Origin: Vibrio sp. Y2-5
Lineage (GTDB): Bacteria > Pseudomonadota > Gammaproteobacteria > Enterobacterales > Vibrionaceae
Length of the DNA stretch: 64,000 nucleotides
Assembly: GCF_014596725.1 (NCBI RefSeq)
Contig: NZ_JACVEG010000003.1
Location: forward strand, 451,884-515,883
Direction of reading: 5' to 3'
The stretch's first letter is position 1. Every line of letters starts with the position of its first letter. Of this stretch, positions 18,728-27,650 are shown piece after piece. The notes beneath the pieces are model-generated. The model was not told the DNA's origin, searched no databases, and was given only the letters and a program-made list of their open reading frames with translations. The translations under genes were made by a program, and so were the position numbers.

Positions 18728-20848
18728 TTAGCTTACTTTAAACTGATTCACCAGTGCTTGCTGCTGTTTTGAGAGCGAGCTGATTTCTGCACCCACAGCT
18801 TCAGATTCTCCGGCCTGCTCTAGTATTTGAGCGCTCAAATCCCGAATATTCGCTACGTTTTGGTTCACTTCAGCGGACACCGTTTGTTGTTCTTCTGCCG
18901 CTTTCACAATCTGAGAGTTCATATCGTTAATGGCTGAGATGGCATCAAAAATTTTGTTTAACTCAGCTACCGCTTGCTGTACATGAGACGCCGTTCCATT
19001 CGCTAAGCTATTGCCTTCTTGGATAGCGTTCACCACATCGCTGGTGCCTTTTTCAACTTTCTCGATGACCGTTCGGATTTCACCAACCGACGTCTGAGTG
19101 CGACTAGCAAGATTACGAACTTCATCTGCAACCACTGCAAAGCCTCTTCCTTGTTCACCAGCACGAGCCGCCTCAATTGCAGCATTGAGTGCCAATAAAT
19201 TCGTCTGTTCTGAAATGCCTTCAATCACTTCAAGAATATCGGTGATGTTGACGTTGTTACGCGCCAGTTCCTCAACAATAGGCACAGCGCGGTTCATGGT
19301 ATCGACCAAGTTGAGCATCTCTGCTTCCGAAGTTTTAATCACTTCTTGACCGATACGGGCAGACTCATTCGCTTGTTCTGCCGCGTGTACAGCATTTTCG
19401 GCGTTGTGGACGACTAAACTTGCGGTCTGCGTCATCTCTTCAGAGGCAGTCGCAACAAGGTCAACTTCTTTAAACTGCGCTTCACTGCTACGTCTTGTCT
19501 CACCAGCAGTGATCTTTGCTTGCTCAGTGGTGTCCGCAACAGAATGAGTAGTTTCAATGACTTGCCTAATGGTTGATTGAAGCTTATCGAGGAATTTGTT
19601 AAACCCGTGAGCTAATTGACCAATTTCATCTTGCGATTGCACATCGAGTCGTTGCGTTAAGTCACCTTCTCCGTCTGCAATATCATTTAAACGCACCACA
19701 ACTTCACGAATGGGTTTAACGATACGAGACGCCGTATACGCGATAACAGATAACCCAATTACCGAGAACAACAAACCTGCGAATAACTCGACTTTAACAC
19801 CACTCTCTACTTGTGCAGTAATGACAGTATTGAGCTGATCAGCGTCTTTTAGAACACTGCTTCGAGGCATTTCAAATATAACGCCCCAAGTTTGATTGGC
19901 AACAGTAATCGGAGCAAACACCGTCATCCATTGCCCGTCTTCACTCCATAATGATTCGACTTTCTTGCCAGACAAAAGACTTGAGACCTTGTCTTTAGAA
20001 ATGCTTGAACCAGCAAATGGTTGTCCTATAGTCAGAGCTTGATCATCACTGGCGATGAGTGTTCCGTCCAAACTAATAATGAAAATTTTGCCTTCACCAT
20101 TAAATAAACTGCTGTCTGAATCTTTTGCGATAACTAATAAAGGATCTAGCTTTAGGTCAATTCCGTAAAAACCAATCACTTCCTCATCAACGACGATGGG
20201 CACTGATATCGAAGTGGCTAAAAACTGCTCGGTTCCTTGATTAATTAATCGTGGAGAAGTGACACATGCATTGCCGTCATTGATCGGGCATGCAAAACGC
20301 TCGCTATTTGTCGCCTCCGACAATTGTTTCTCAGTTAAAACTTCATTGACGGCATTCTGACCATCATCTGCTGATCGCCAATATGGAGCAAAGCGTCCGA
20401 TATCGTTGGAACCTACATAATCGGCATTCACATAATTGCTGTCTTCAGAATCGAGAGCATTAGGTTTGAAGACCAGATAAGCACCTTCGATAGTTGGAAA
20501 ATCTAGCACTGATTTGCGAACCATTTCGTTCAGAGCAGTCCTCAGTGCTTCGCTTTCACCAAAATTGTCTTCCGAGTTTTTCTTTAGGAATAAGGCGTTC
20601 GAAGAGAGCATTTCTGCACGATAAATCGCTTCACTGAGATATTCAGATACTTCAGTAGAATTTAACTGTGCGCGAGTTTTAAGTAACTGTTGAGACTTGT
20701 TGATAACGGATTCAGCGCTCTGATTTTTAATCACCTGCTGATTCGTCACAGCATTGTAAACCGAGAACCCGATAAGAGATAACGAGGTTACCAGCAGGCA
20801 AAAACCTGCCAACAGTGTAATTTTCCACTGAACTGATAGTGTTCGCAT
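18728..20848 (-). CDS. Methyl-accepting chemotaxis protein with double-Cache sensor
   Basis: A 706-residue receptor. A membrane helix (about 9-31) is followed by a large periplasmic dCache_1-type domain (about 40-345, with GRFAPYWR and [12 protein letters not shown]). Then come a second helix (about 355-372), a HAMP domain ([20 protein letters not shown]) and a full signalling domain with the hairpin tip [20 protein letters not shown]. There is no obvious C-terminal CheR/CheB pentapeptide. The ligand is unknown. AAGGATG precedes the ATG. Confidence 0.95.
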   Translation of the reverse strand: MRTLSVQWKITLLAGFCLLVTSLSLIGFSVYNAVTNQQVIKNQSAESVINKSQQLLKTRAQLNSTEVSEYLSEAIYRAEMLSSNALFLKKNSEDNFGESEALRTALNEMVRKSVLDFPTIEGAYLVFKPNALDSEDSNYVNADYVGSNDIGRFAPYWRSADDGQNAVNEVLTEKQLSEATNSERFACPINDGNACVTSPRLINQGTEQFLATSISVPIVVDEEVIGFYGIDLKLDPLLVIAKDSDSSLFNGEGKIFIISLDGTLIASDDQALTIGQPFAGSSISKDKVSSLLSGKKVESLWSEDGQWMTVFAPITVANQTWGVIFEMPRSSVLKDADQLNTVITAQVESGVKVELFAGLLFSVIGLSVIAYTASRIVKPIREVVVRLNDIADGEGDLTQRLDVQSQDEIGQLAHGFNKFLDKLQSTIRQVIETTHSVADTTEQAKITAGETRRSSEAQFKEVDLVATASEEMTQTASLVVHNAENAVHAAEQANESARIGQEVIKTSEAEMLNLVDTMNRAVPIVEELARNNVNITDILEVIEGISEQTNLLALNAAIEAARAGEQGRGFAVVADEVRNLASRTQTSVGEIRTVIEKVEKGTSDVVNAIQEGNSLANGTASHVQQAVAELNKIFDAISAINDMNSQIVKAAEEQQTVSAEVNQNVANIRDLSAQILEQAGESEAVGAEISSLSKQQQALVNQFKVS

Positions 20849-21011
20849 ACAACATCCTTATGCTAGCGTTTAAACTCATATATTCGAATGAGATAACTCG
20901 AAATTAGACCACAATCTATCGATATATCAATACAAATCTGACATAAAACCCACCATTTTCGGACACAATCAGTTTGAGCGAGTTCTTCAGTTTGTTCTGT
21001 TCGAGCTAAGT

Positions 21012-21067
21012 GGTAACATCAATCTCGTTCGTTGTTACCTGTTTATGTAATCAATTCAATTGGTAAC
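21012..21067. promoter_or_regulatory. Repeated GGTAAC motifs upstream of xthA
   Basis: GGTAACA (21012-21018) and its inverted copy TGTTACC (21033-21039), plus a third GGTAAC (21062-21067), lie in the divergent gap between the chemoreceptor and xthA. This looks like an operator, but I do not recognise the regulator. Confidence 0.35.
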
Positions 21068-21100
21068 GACTTAATAAACATAAAATTCAAGGACTAACCA

Positions 21101-21907
21101 ATGAAAGTTATCAGCTTTAACATCAATGGGTTACGAGCAAGGCTTCACCAACTCAAAGCACTGATTGATAAACATCAGCCTGATGTTATCGGCTTACAAG
21201 AAATCAAAGTTCATGATGAAGCCTTTCCTATTGAAGATGTCGAAGCCATGGGCTACCACGTCTATTTTCACGGCCAAAAGGCACACTACGGCGTAGCCAT
21301 GCTGTGCAAGAAAGAACCGATTGAAGTTAAGAAAGGCTTTCCTACCGACAACGAAGATCATCAAAAACGTATGATCATGGCGACATTCTTGGATGATAAC
21401 GGCGAAAAGGTTACTGTTCTTAACGGCTACTTCCCACAAGGCGACAACATTACACATGAAGTTAAGTACCCTTACAAACGCCAGTTTTATAAAGATTTAA
21501 TGACGTATTTAACTGAACACCACAGTAATGAAGAACAACTGATTGTTATGGGCGACATCAACATCAGCCCTATCGATTCAGATATCGGCATTGGCGAAGT
21601 AAACCGCAAGCGTTGGCTAAAAACAGGTAAATGTTCATTCCAACCAGAAGAACGTGAGTGGCTAAAAACACTCACTGATTGGGGCTTTGAAGATACCTTC
21701 CGCAAACTTCACCCTAGCGTTGAAGATAAGTTCTCGTGGTTTGATTATCGTTCTCGTGGCTTTGACGACAACCGCGGTCTGCGTATTGATGTCATATTAG
21801 CTACGCCGTCTCTAGCTCAAAAATGCGTCGAGGCGGATATCGACTATGAACTTCGCGGTATCGACAAACCTTCTGATCACGCCCCTATCTGGTCGGTGTT
21901 CAAGTAG
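21101..21907 (+). CDS. xthA: Exonuclease III (AP endonuclease)
   Basis: A 268-residue endonuclease/exonuclease/phosphatase-fold protein, the same length as E. coli XthA. Visible motifs are [21 protein letters not shown] (metal-binding Glu near 34), [13 protein letters not shown] and the terminal [10 protein letters not shown] with the catalytic Asp-His. It repairs abasic sites and degrades 3' ends. AAGGACTAACC precedes the ATG and a strong terminator follows. Confidence 0.98.
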   Translation: MKVISFNINGLRARLHQLKALIDKHQPDVIGLQEIKVHDEAFPIEDVEAMGYHVYFHGQKAHYGVAMLCKKEPIEVKKGFPTDNEDHQKRMIMATFLDDNGEKVTVLNGYFPQGDNITHEVKYPYKRQFYKDLMTYLTEHHSNEEQLIVMGDINISPIDSDIGIGEVNRKRWLKTGKCSFQPEEREWLKTLTDWGFEDTFRKLHPSVEDKFSWFDYRSRGFDDNRGLRIDVILATPSLAQKCVEADIDYELRGIDKPSDHAPIWSVFK

Positions 21908-21938
21908 TTGTCCCGATTCCATATCAGCCCAATTATGA

Positions 21939-21968
21939 CAAAGCCCCGATTCTGGGGCTTTGTTTATT
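21939..21968 (+). terminator. Terminator after xthA
   Basis: CAAAGCCCC (21939-21947) pairs with GGGGCTTTG (21954-21962) around a 6-base loop, followed by TTTATTT. It also lies past the end of the convergent transporter operon. Confidence 0.88.
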
Positions 21969-22003
21969 TCATGCTTAATCCACGGATAGACTTGTCTTAA
22001 TCG

Positions 22004-22681
22004 TTAGCTAAGTGGGCGCAAATAGCGCAAGAAACGTTTTTCAGCGCCTTTAAAACACCAAAGTACAATGAACGTTAAGCTCATATAGAACAAACCAGCA
22101 GTCAGGAATGATTCAAATGGAGCGTAATAGCGTGAGTTGACCAAGCGAGCAGCACCCGTTAAATCCATAATGGTAACGATACCGGCCACTGCGCTGCCAT
22201 GAATCATAAAAATCACTTCGTTACTGTATGCAGGCAACGCACGACGAAGTGCACTTGGCAGAATAATACGGCGATAAGTTTGGAATACACTCATACCATA
22301 GGCTTTCGCCGCTTCAACTTCACCTTTTGGTAAGCCATTAATTGCACCACGCACAATCTCTGCAGTGTAAGCTGAAGTATTGAGAATGAACGCCACCAAC
22401 GCACAGAACCAAGCATTTTCCCAAAGTGTTCCTTTAACAGGGAAGAACTGATCCATACCGTAGTAAATCAAATACAACTGAACCAGTAATGGCGTACCAC
22501 GGAAGAAATAGATGTAACCCCAAGAAGGCAAATTCAGTACATAGTTTTTACTGTTACGTGCGATAGCTAAAGGAATCGCGATACAAATACCAATGATCAG
22601 AGATAAAGATACTAACCATACTGTTGTCCATAAGCCTTGAAAGTAAATTGGAAGGCTTTCAATAATCAATGAAAAGTCCAT
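22004..22681 (-). CDS. artM: Basic-amino-acid ABC transporter permease (ArtM/HisM type)
   Basis: A 225-residue polar-amino-acid permease with about five helices and the EAA loop GEVEAAKAYGMSVFQTYRRI that docks the ATPase. The N-terminus resembles HisM. It follows the partner permease by 2 bases and ends the operon. Together with the binding protein and ATPase it imports a basic amino acid; arginine is favoured because an ARG-box-like site lies upstream of the operon. Confidence 0.87.
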   Translation of the reverse strand: MDFSLIIESLPIYFQGLWTTVWLVSLSLIIGICIAIPLAIARNSKNYVLNLPSWGYIYFFRGTPLLVQLYLIYYGMDQFFPVKGTLWENAWFCALVAFILNTSAYTAEIVRGAINGLPKGEVEAAKAYGMSVFQTYRRIILPSALRRALPAYSNEVIFMIHGSAVAGIVTIMDLTGAARLVNSRYYAPFESFLTAGLFYMSLTFIVLWCFKGAEKRFLRYLRPLS

Positions 22682-22683
22682 AT

Positions 22684-23415
22684 CTACCTCGTATGAATAC
22701 TAAATTTACGCTCAACTAACTTAAGCAGGCCAGTCGAAATGCTGGTGAACAGAAGGAATATGACCGCAACCGTCATGTAGAAGGTAAATGGCATCTTGGT
22801 CGAGCCTGCAGCAAGTGAACTCATACGTACCATATCTTCTAAGCCGATGATGGATACCAATGCAGTGGTTTTAAGTAATACCAGCCAGTTGTTACCAAAT
22901 CCCGGTAGCGCATGTCGAATCATTTGCGGTAGCAGTATGCGTCTGAACGACAGCACTGCGCTCATACCATAAGCTTTGGCTGCTTCCATTTCGCCTTTAT
23001 CCACCGCCATGATAGCACCACGAAAGGTTTCCGCCATGTACGCACCAAAGATAAAACCAATCGTCAATACACCAGCAATAAATGGGCTCACATCGATATA
23101 ATCAGGCACATACTGTACCCATTCATCGGCTGTACCAAGCCAGTTATTTAGAGATTCATTGATCGAATAAAGACTGTTATTCAGTAAGATTTGACCACCG
23201 AAGAAAATCAACATCATCAGAACAAGGTCTGGAATGCCGCGAATGATGGTGGTGTAGAGAGTCGCGATTCCCTTAGCCCATGCATAAGGAGACAATTTTG
23301 CCAGTGCGCCTAACATGCCAAGCACAACGGCTAACAAAAGTGAAAGTATGGCAACTTCAATGGTGAGTACAGCCCCTTTTGCGATAGAGGCTTCATATCC
23401 ATGTAGATCCAGCAT
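22684..23415 (-). CDS. artQ: Basic-amino-acid ABC transporter permease (ArtQ/HisQ type)
   Basis: A 243-residue partner permease. It starts MLDLHGYEASIAKGAVLTIE like HisQ and contains an EAA loop KGEMEAAKAYGMSAVLSFRR. It is separated from the binding-protein gene by a 125-base gap with two hairpins, a usual arrangement that lets the binding protein be made in excess. Confidence 0.87.
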   Translation of the reverse strand: MLDLHGYEASIAKGAVLTIEVAILSLLLAVVLGMLGALAKLSPYAWAKGIATLYTTIIRGIPDLVLMMLIFFGGQILLNNSLYSINESLNNWLGTADEWVQYVPDYIDVSPFIAGVLTIGFIFGAYMAETFRGAIMAVDKGEMEAAKAYGMSAVLSFRRILLPQMIRHALPGFGNNWLVLLKTTALVSIIGLEDMVRMSSLAAGSTKMPFTFYMTVAVIFLLFTSISTGLLKLVERKFSIHTR

Positions 23416-23437
23416 AAAAACTTCCTAGTCCTTAAAG

Positions 23438-23528
23438 CTTGGCTGCTGGGTACTGCTACGAACTAGGAACCAACAGCCAAGAATGCCTTTAATATTGTTT
23501 CGTCTCTGCTGTTCAACACAACAGAGAC
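23438..23528 (-). other. Two hairpins between binding-protein and permease genes
   Basis: The first inverted repeat after the binding-protein stop on the minus strand is GTCTCTG (23502-23508) / CAGAGAC (23522-23528). The second is CTTGGCTG (23438-23445) / CAGCCAAG (23474-23481). Neither has a long T tract. I infer partial termination or mRNA stabilisation giving unequal expression within the operon. Confidence 0.55.
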
Positions 23529-23540
23529 ATTTGAGGCTTA

Positions 23541-24317
23541 TTAATCGCCGTATACGTCGTACTTGAAGTATTTAGCAGCGATTTGTTGATAAACGCCTTT
23601 TTCACGAAGTGAAGCGATAGCGCCATTCAACTTTTCAGTCAGGTCTTTATCTTGTTTACGAGTTGCAATACCGAAACCGTCACCAAACCATTTAGGATCA
23701 GTCAATGATGGACCAACGAACTCGTAGCCTTCGCCACCTGGTTTGTTTAGTACGCCATCTTCTAGTGCTGACGCATCACCTAGAACAGAAACAATACGGC
23801 CATTTGCAAGATCAAGATAAGCCTCATCGAACGAACCGTAACGAACGATCTCTACAGAGTCACCGTAGTTATCCGTTAGGTACTTATCGTGAGTTGTTGC
23901 GCGTTGGACACCAATCTTAACGCCTTTAAGACCTTCTTTAGAAAAGTCTAAGCCCGCGCCTTTTTTAGCGATAAATTTGTTTGGGATAAGAGCGTATTTG
24001 TTTGTGAAATCGACTTTCTTCTTACGCTCTTCAGTGATAGACATCGCAGCGATGATCGCATCGTACTTACGAGCAAGTAGAGAAGGAATAATGCCATCCC
24101 AATCTTGGGCAACAATTTGGCATTTAACTGCCATCTCTTTACAAAGCGCGTTTGCCATATCAACGTCAAAACCTTTCAGAGAACCATCTGATTCTGTCCA
24201 GCTAAACGGAGGGTAAGCGCCTTCAATACCAAAGCGTACAGTTTTCCACTCTTTCGCTTGGGCAACACCGGTCGCAGCTGTAGCAGCTATCGCCGCAACT
24301 AATAACCACTTTTTCAT
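23541..24317 (-). CDS. artJ: Periplasmic basic-amino-acid binding protein (HisJ/ArgT/ArtJ type)
   Basis: A 258-residue family 3 solute-binding protein. I use the ATG at 24315-24317 because AGGAG is 7 bases upstream; an ATG two codons earlier is too close to it. Signal peptide MKKWLLVAAIAATAATGVAQA precedes the family signature GAYPPFSWTESDGSLKGFDV and YDAIIAAMSITEERKKKVDF. Its length is nearer to HisJ/ArgT than to E. coli ArtJ, so lysine, ornithine or histidine are alternative ligands. Confidence 0.85.
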   Translation of the reverse strand: MKKWLLVAAIAATAATGVAQAKEWKTVRFGIEGAYPPFSWTESDGSLKGFDVDMANALCKEMAVKCQIVAQDWDGIIPSLLARKYDAIIAAMSITEERKKKVDFTNKYALIPNKFIAKKGAGLDFSKEGLKGVKIGVQRATTHDKYLTDNYGDSVEIVRYGSFDEAYLDLANGRIVSVLGDASALEDGVLNKPGGEGYEFVGPSLTDPKWFGDGFGIATRKQDKDLTEKLNGAIASLREKGVYQQIAAKYFKYDVYGD

Positions 24318-24363
24318 TTCCATACTCCTGTGATTGTTGTGTTTTATTTTTACTTTAGTTTTA

Positions 24364-24394
24364 TCAGCCTATCTTTAGTGAAGCGAGAGGCTGA
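24364..24394 (-). other. Hairpin between ATPase and binding-protein genes
   Basis: TCAGCCT (24364-24370) and AGGCTGA (24388-24394) form a 7-bp stem with a 17-base loop on the transcript, just after the ATPase stop. There is no T tract, so it may be a processing or stabilising element. Confidence 0.35.
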
Positions 24395-24400
24395 AAGAAT

Positions 24401-25171
24401 TTAATAAATTGAAGAGATAAACTGCTTGAGACGTTCTGAATCCGGATTACTAAACAGCTTTTTAGGATCGCCTTGTTCTTCCACCAATCCTTGATGCAAA
24501 AACAACATATGGTTAGAAACGTCTCGCGCGAAAGCCATTTCATGAGTCACCACTAACATGGTTCGCCCTTCTTCAGCTAACGAACGCATAACTCCCAGCA
24601 CTTCTCCCACCAACTCGGGGTCAAGCGCGGACGTAGGCTCATCAAATAGTAATACTTCAGGCTCAACAGCGAGCGCTCTTGCAATTGCCGCACGTTGTTG
24701 CTGACCTCCGGATAGATGTCCCGGATAGTAATCTTTTCGCTCGTAGAGACCCACTTTATTTAATAGCAGCTCTGCATTTTCAATCGCTTGAGCTTTAGGA
24801 ACACCAAGAACGTGAACAGGTGCTTCAATCACGTTTTCCAGCACTGTCATGTGTGACCAGAGGTTGAATCCTTGAAAAACCATCGCTAAGCGTGAACGGA
24901 TACGCTGCACTTGTTTCTCATTAGCAGGAAGAGAGATACCTTGACGGTTTTTTTTCATTTGAATCAATTCGCCATTGACCCATATTTCGCCATCTGTAGG
25001 TGTTTCGAGTAAATTAATGCAACGCAGAAAGGTACTTTTGCCAGAACCAGACGAGCCAATAATAGAGATAACATCCCCTTTATGTGCTTGAAGTGAGATA
25101 CCTTTCAGAACTTCATTCTGGCCAAATGTTTTGTGCAGTTGTTTTATATCGAGCGCGGGTACTTCATTCAT
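24401..25171 (-). CDS. artP: Basic-amino-acid ABC transporter ATPase (ArtP/HisP type)
   Basis: A 256-residue ABC ATPase. The ATG at 25169-25171 (MNEVPALDIKQL) is chosen for the AGGGAG nine bases upstream; a reading to 25210 is unsupported. Walker A is [14 protein letters not shown], the signature is LSGGQQQRAAIARAL, Walker B is VLLFDEPTSALDPE and the switch His is in VVTHEMAF. It is the first gene of a four-gene operon (ATPase, binding protein, two permeases). Confidence 0.9.
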   Translation of the reverse strand: MNEVPALDIKQLHKTFGQNEVLKGISLQAHKGDVISIIGSSGSGKSTFLRCINLLETPTDGEIWVNGELIQMKKNRQGISLPANEKQVQRIRSRLAMVFQGFNLWSHMTVLENVIEAPVHVLGVPKAQAIENAELLLNKVGLYERKDYYPGHLSGGQQQRAAIARALAVEPEVLLFDEPTSALDPELVGEVLGVMRSLAEEGRTMLVVTHEMAFARDVSNHMLFLHQGLVEEQGDPKKLFSNPDSERLKQFISSIY

Positions 25172-25299
25172 GCGCTTTAACTCCCTGTATTTTATGACAC
25201 TGCAGAGCATTCCAGCTCAATTTCGCTACAAAGTATCACTCGACGCCATAACATGCAACAAATTATTAACCTGCAAAATTGAAATATTTAATTATTTTA

Positions 25300-25317
25300 T
25301 GTGAGTATTAATTCATA
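25300..25317. promoter_or_regulatory. ARG box (ArgR site) upstream of the art operon
   Basis: TGTGAGTATTAATTCATA fits the ArgR consensus TNTGAATWWWWATTCANW at every fixed position except one. It lies about 130 bases before the artP start. A degenerate half site (TTGAAAT at 25279-25285) lies about one box-length further on, as ArgR usually binds paired boxes. Confidence 0.6.
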
Positions 25318-25578
25318 AATTGGCTATTTCTTCTTCAAAGGTCGCATATTCAAACACTCTACATCTGTCTAACACAACCAAGCTAATTTAACAAAAATGC
25401 CAAAAGCAAGACATATAGCAAACTTTGAAACATAACCACCACATATATATTTTCACGTTTTGGCAAGCTAAAAAGGGGTAATAAACATCACACTTTGAAA
25501 ATAAATTTCAACTCAAAAATCCTCTATGTGACTGATTTCATTACTACGATGTAGTTTTCTTTCATTTCCCAAACTAAA

Positions 25579-25592
25579 GTGATCAAGATCAA
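25579..25592 (+). promoter_or_regulatory. FNR-like box upstream of the DUF3360 gene
   Basis: GTGATCAAGATCAA differs from TTGAT-N4-ATCAA at one base. It is 190 bases before the DUF3360 start. A wider, symmetric GTGA...TCAC frame (25579-25596) surrounds it. Confidence 0.5.
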
Positions 25593-25781
25593 TCACTATA
25601 AAGGGTTAGCACGTTAAACTCGCCAGCAATTATAAGGCGATTCTAATGCCCATTATTATTACGTTGGCTATGCTATAAAGCACAACAGAAACGTGTTACA
25701 TATTCAGCCGAAACTTTCGCTATTGCGGACACTTAAGCAGAATTCATTTCAGAATTAATAACTTTATACAATGAGGAATCT

Positions 25782-27329
25782 ATGTCAGAAGCAGTGAATA
25801 AAGCGCATTCTGATTCAGATATCGAGACTAAGAGCTACAGTGAGCTTCATCGTCCAGCGTCTGAGTTCGACAGCCGTTCAGATTACTTAGATCATGAACT
25901 ACAAATTATGAAGCCTCGTCGCTTTGGCTTAAACTTGCCAGGTCGCGATTTCCGTTTCGAACTTGAAGATTTCGTTCCCGCTCTTGCTGGTACTATCGGC
26001 ATCATCGCGATGTACTCCGCAGTTATGATGTCTTGGGCGGAAGGTTTGACACAAGCTTGGGATCACGTTCATCTAACGAAAGAATTCGCTATCGAAGTCG
26101 CTCGTGTGGAAATGTTGATTCCTGCCCTTTTATTCTGTGTGCTTGCTTCTGGTGTATTTAACCCTAAAGCAAACTTAGCAGGTAACCACGGTCCGATGAT
26201 TCCACTTATCGGTACTATCGCCCTAGCTGGTGCCCACCCTCTTGCGTTAGCACTGCTTATTGGTGTCTTTGGTCTGCTGCTTAGCTTCTTCAAAGGTGGC
26301 TCTAAGCTTGTTAACCTTACTTCTGAAGGCACCGCTGGTGGTTTACTTATCTTCTTAGGTTTAACGGGTACGATCAGTCAGATCAACTCCATTCAATCTT
26401 GGGCTGTGAGTTTACAATCGGCAGATGTAGCCGCTGGAAGTATGGGTTACGTGGGCTTAGTTGTACTTGGTGTAACTGTTGCTATCTACGCTTACCTAGC
26501 TAAGATCAACAAACGCTGGCTGGCAATCCCTGTGTGTGCGTTTACTGGTCTAGCTATCGCGTTGTTATTCGGTGCCGGTTTCGACATTAAATTTGAAACA
26601 GAAATGGGGCTTCCAAACCTTAACCCTGTTTACTGGTGGGGCAGTACTGAAGAAGGCTGGATGTTAGGTCTTCCTAACGTAGAACACTTCATCGCATCTC
26701 TACCATTCGCAATTCTTGCAGTAGCAATGTGGTCTCCAGATTTCCTTGGTCACCGTATTTTCCAAGAGATGAACTACCCTAAAGGAACTGAAAAAGTATT
26801 GATGGATGTAGATGACACTATGACTATGTGTTCATTCCGTCAAATGGTAGGTACAGCGGTTGGTGGTGGTAACATCACTTCATCTTGGGGTACGTACATG
26901 ATCCCAGCAGCTATCGCTAAACGTCCAATTCCTGCAGGTGCAATTCTGCTTGGCTTGATCGTAATGACAGTTGCGGTACTTGGTTTCCCAATGGACGTTG
27001 CAGTATGGCCACCAGTAATGCGTGTTGCTCTACTAGTAGGTGTATCTCTACCTCTACTAGAAGCGGGTATGCAAATGGTTCGCGATACTAAAGACTCACA
27101 AGCGGCTGGTATCTGTATCTTTGCTTCTATCGTAGCCAACCCTGTATTAGCTTGGGCTCTAACCATGTTCCTAGACAACAACGGTCTAATCGGCGACAAA
27201 GAACGTGCTGCACGCTTGTCTTTCATGGATAAAATTGTTATCCCTGTAACCGTGTTTATTATCTGTCTTGTTGCTATGCTTGCAGTTGGTATGCTAGAAG
27301 CTCAATATGGTCTAAAAGCTTGGCTTTAA
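25782..27329 (+). CDS. DUF3360 multi-helix membrane protein, probable SulP/NCS2-fold transporter
   Basis: A 515-residue protein with a soluble N-terminus (about 1-60) and 12-14 hydrophobic segments. I recognise the DUF3360 family; its transport substrate is not known to me. The segments GNHGPMIPLIGTIALAGAHP and GVFGLLLSFFKGGSKLVNLT resemble the core of SulP and NCS2 transporters, and VGTAVGGGNITSSWGTYMIP resembles their later substrate-site helix. GAGGAA precedes the ATG. Codon choice is strongly biased, like pflB, which suggests high expression. It has its own terminator, so it is not in the pflB operon. Confidence 0.8.
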   Translation: MSEAVNKAHSDSDIETKSYSELHRPASEFDSRSDYLDHELQIMKPRRFGLNLPGRDFRFELEDFVPALAGTIGIIAMYSAVMMSWAEGLTQAWDHVHLTKEFAIEVARVEMLIPALLFCVLASGVFNPKANLAGNHGPMIPLIGTIALAGAHPLALALLIGVFGLLLSFFKGGSKLVNLTSEGTAGGLLIFLGLTGTISQINSIQSWAVSLQSADVAAGSMGYVGLVVLGVTVAIYAYLAKINKRWLAIPVCAFTGLAIALLFGAGFDIKFETEMGLPNLNPVYWWGSTEEGWMLGLPNVEHFIASLPFAILAVAMWSPDFLGHRIFQEMNYPKGTEKVLMDVDDTMTMCSFRQMVGTAVGGGNITSSWGTYMIPAAIAKRPIPAGAILLGLIVMTVAVLGFPMDVAVWPPVMRVALLVGVSLPLLEAGMQMVRDTKDSQAAGICIFASIVANPVLAWALTMFLDNNGLIGDKERAARLSFMDKIVIPVTVFIICLVAMLAVGMLEAQYGLKAWL

Positions 27330-27352
27330 GTTAAAAAGATTAAAGACTAAAC

Positions 27353-27380
27353 GGGTAGCGCAAAGCGCTACCCTCTTTTT
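27353..27380 (+). terminator. Terminator after the DUF3360 gene
   Basis: A perfect 9-bp stem GGGTAGCGC (27353-27361) / GCGCTACCC (27365-27373) with an AAA loop is followed by TCTTTTT. It is a strong intrinsic terminator. Confidence 0.92.
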
Positions 27381-27650
27381 ATTATCTGATTATCTTTTTC
27401 AACTTTTTTTTGTTTTATTCAACTTTTATTGATTTAGTTTAAGTTTTACAAATTTTTTTTAGTGTAATGTAATTTCATCAAACGGACATTTCACTGTAAG
27501 AACAAGTAACAATATCTATAGTATTAATCTGAGATTATGAACTATACATATTGTTATTAAATAGAGTGTACTGCCTCTCTTTAACTAAAGAGATAGCTGG
27601 CTCAACGGCGAAACAGTACGTGTTTTTTCTACTAAAAAGGTAGGTATGTC
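27381..27650 (+). promoter_or_regulatory. pflB promoter and leader region
   Basis: With the terminator before it, this fills the 321-base gap ahead of pflB. It is T-rich at first and contains a weak FNR-like sequence (27429-27442, intact left half TTGAT, two mismatches in the right half). The last 85 bases can fold (see 27569-27627). No small gene is evident. Confidence 0.55.
27569..27627 (+). other. Foldable pflB leader with terminal T run
   Basis: GTACTG (27569-27574) can pair with CAGTAC (27614-27619), enclosing a hairpin TCTCTTTA (27577-27584) / TAAAGAGA (27587-27594). The outer stem is followed by GTGTTTTTT. This resembles a leader with an attenuator-like or mRNA-stabilising structure. 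No function is shown. Confidence 0.4.

Larger units (their letters stand above)
25172..25781. promoter_or_regulatory. Divergent region between artP and the DUF3360 gene, 610 bp
   Basis: AT-rich, with no credible gene. It holds an ARG-box-like site nearer artP (25300-25317), a FNR-like box nearer the DUF3360 gene (25579-25592) and a weaker CRP-like half-palindrome (TGTGA at 25527-25531 with TCATT at 25538-25542). Both divergent operons therefore appear to be controlled here. Confidence 0.6.

Noticed and set aside
27429-27442. FNR box in the pflB upstream region
   Set aside because: Only the left half (TTGAT) is intact and the right half has two mismatches in a T-rich tract, so I noted it as weak and did not list it as a separate site.
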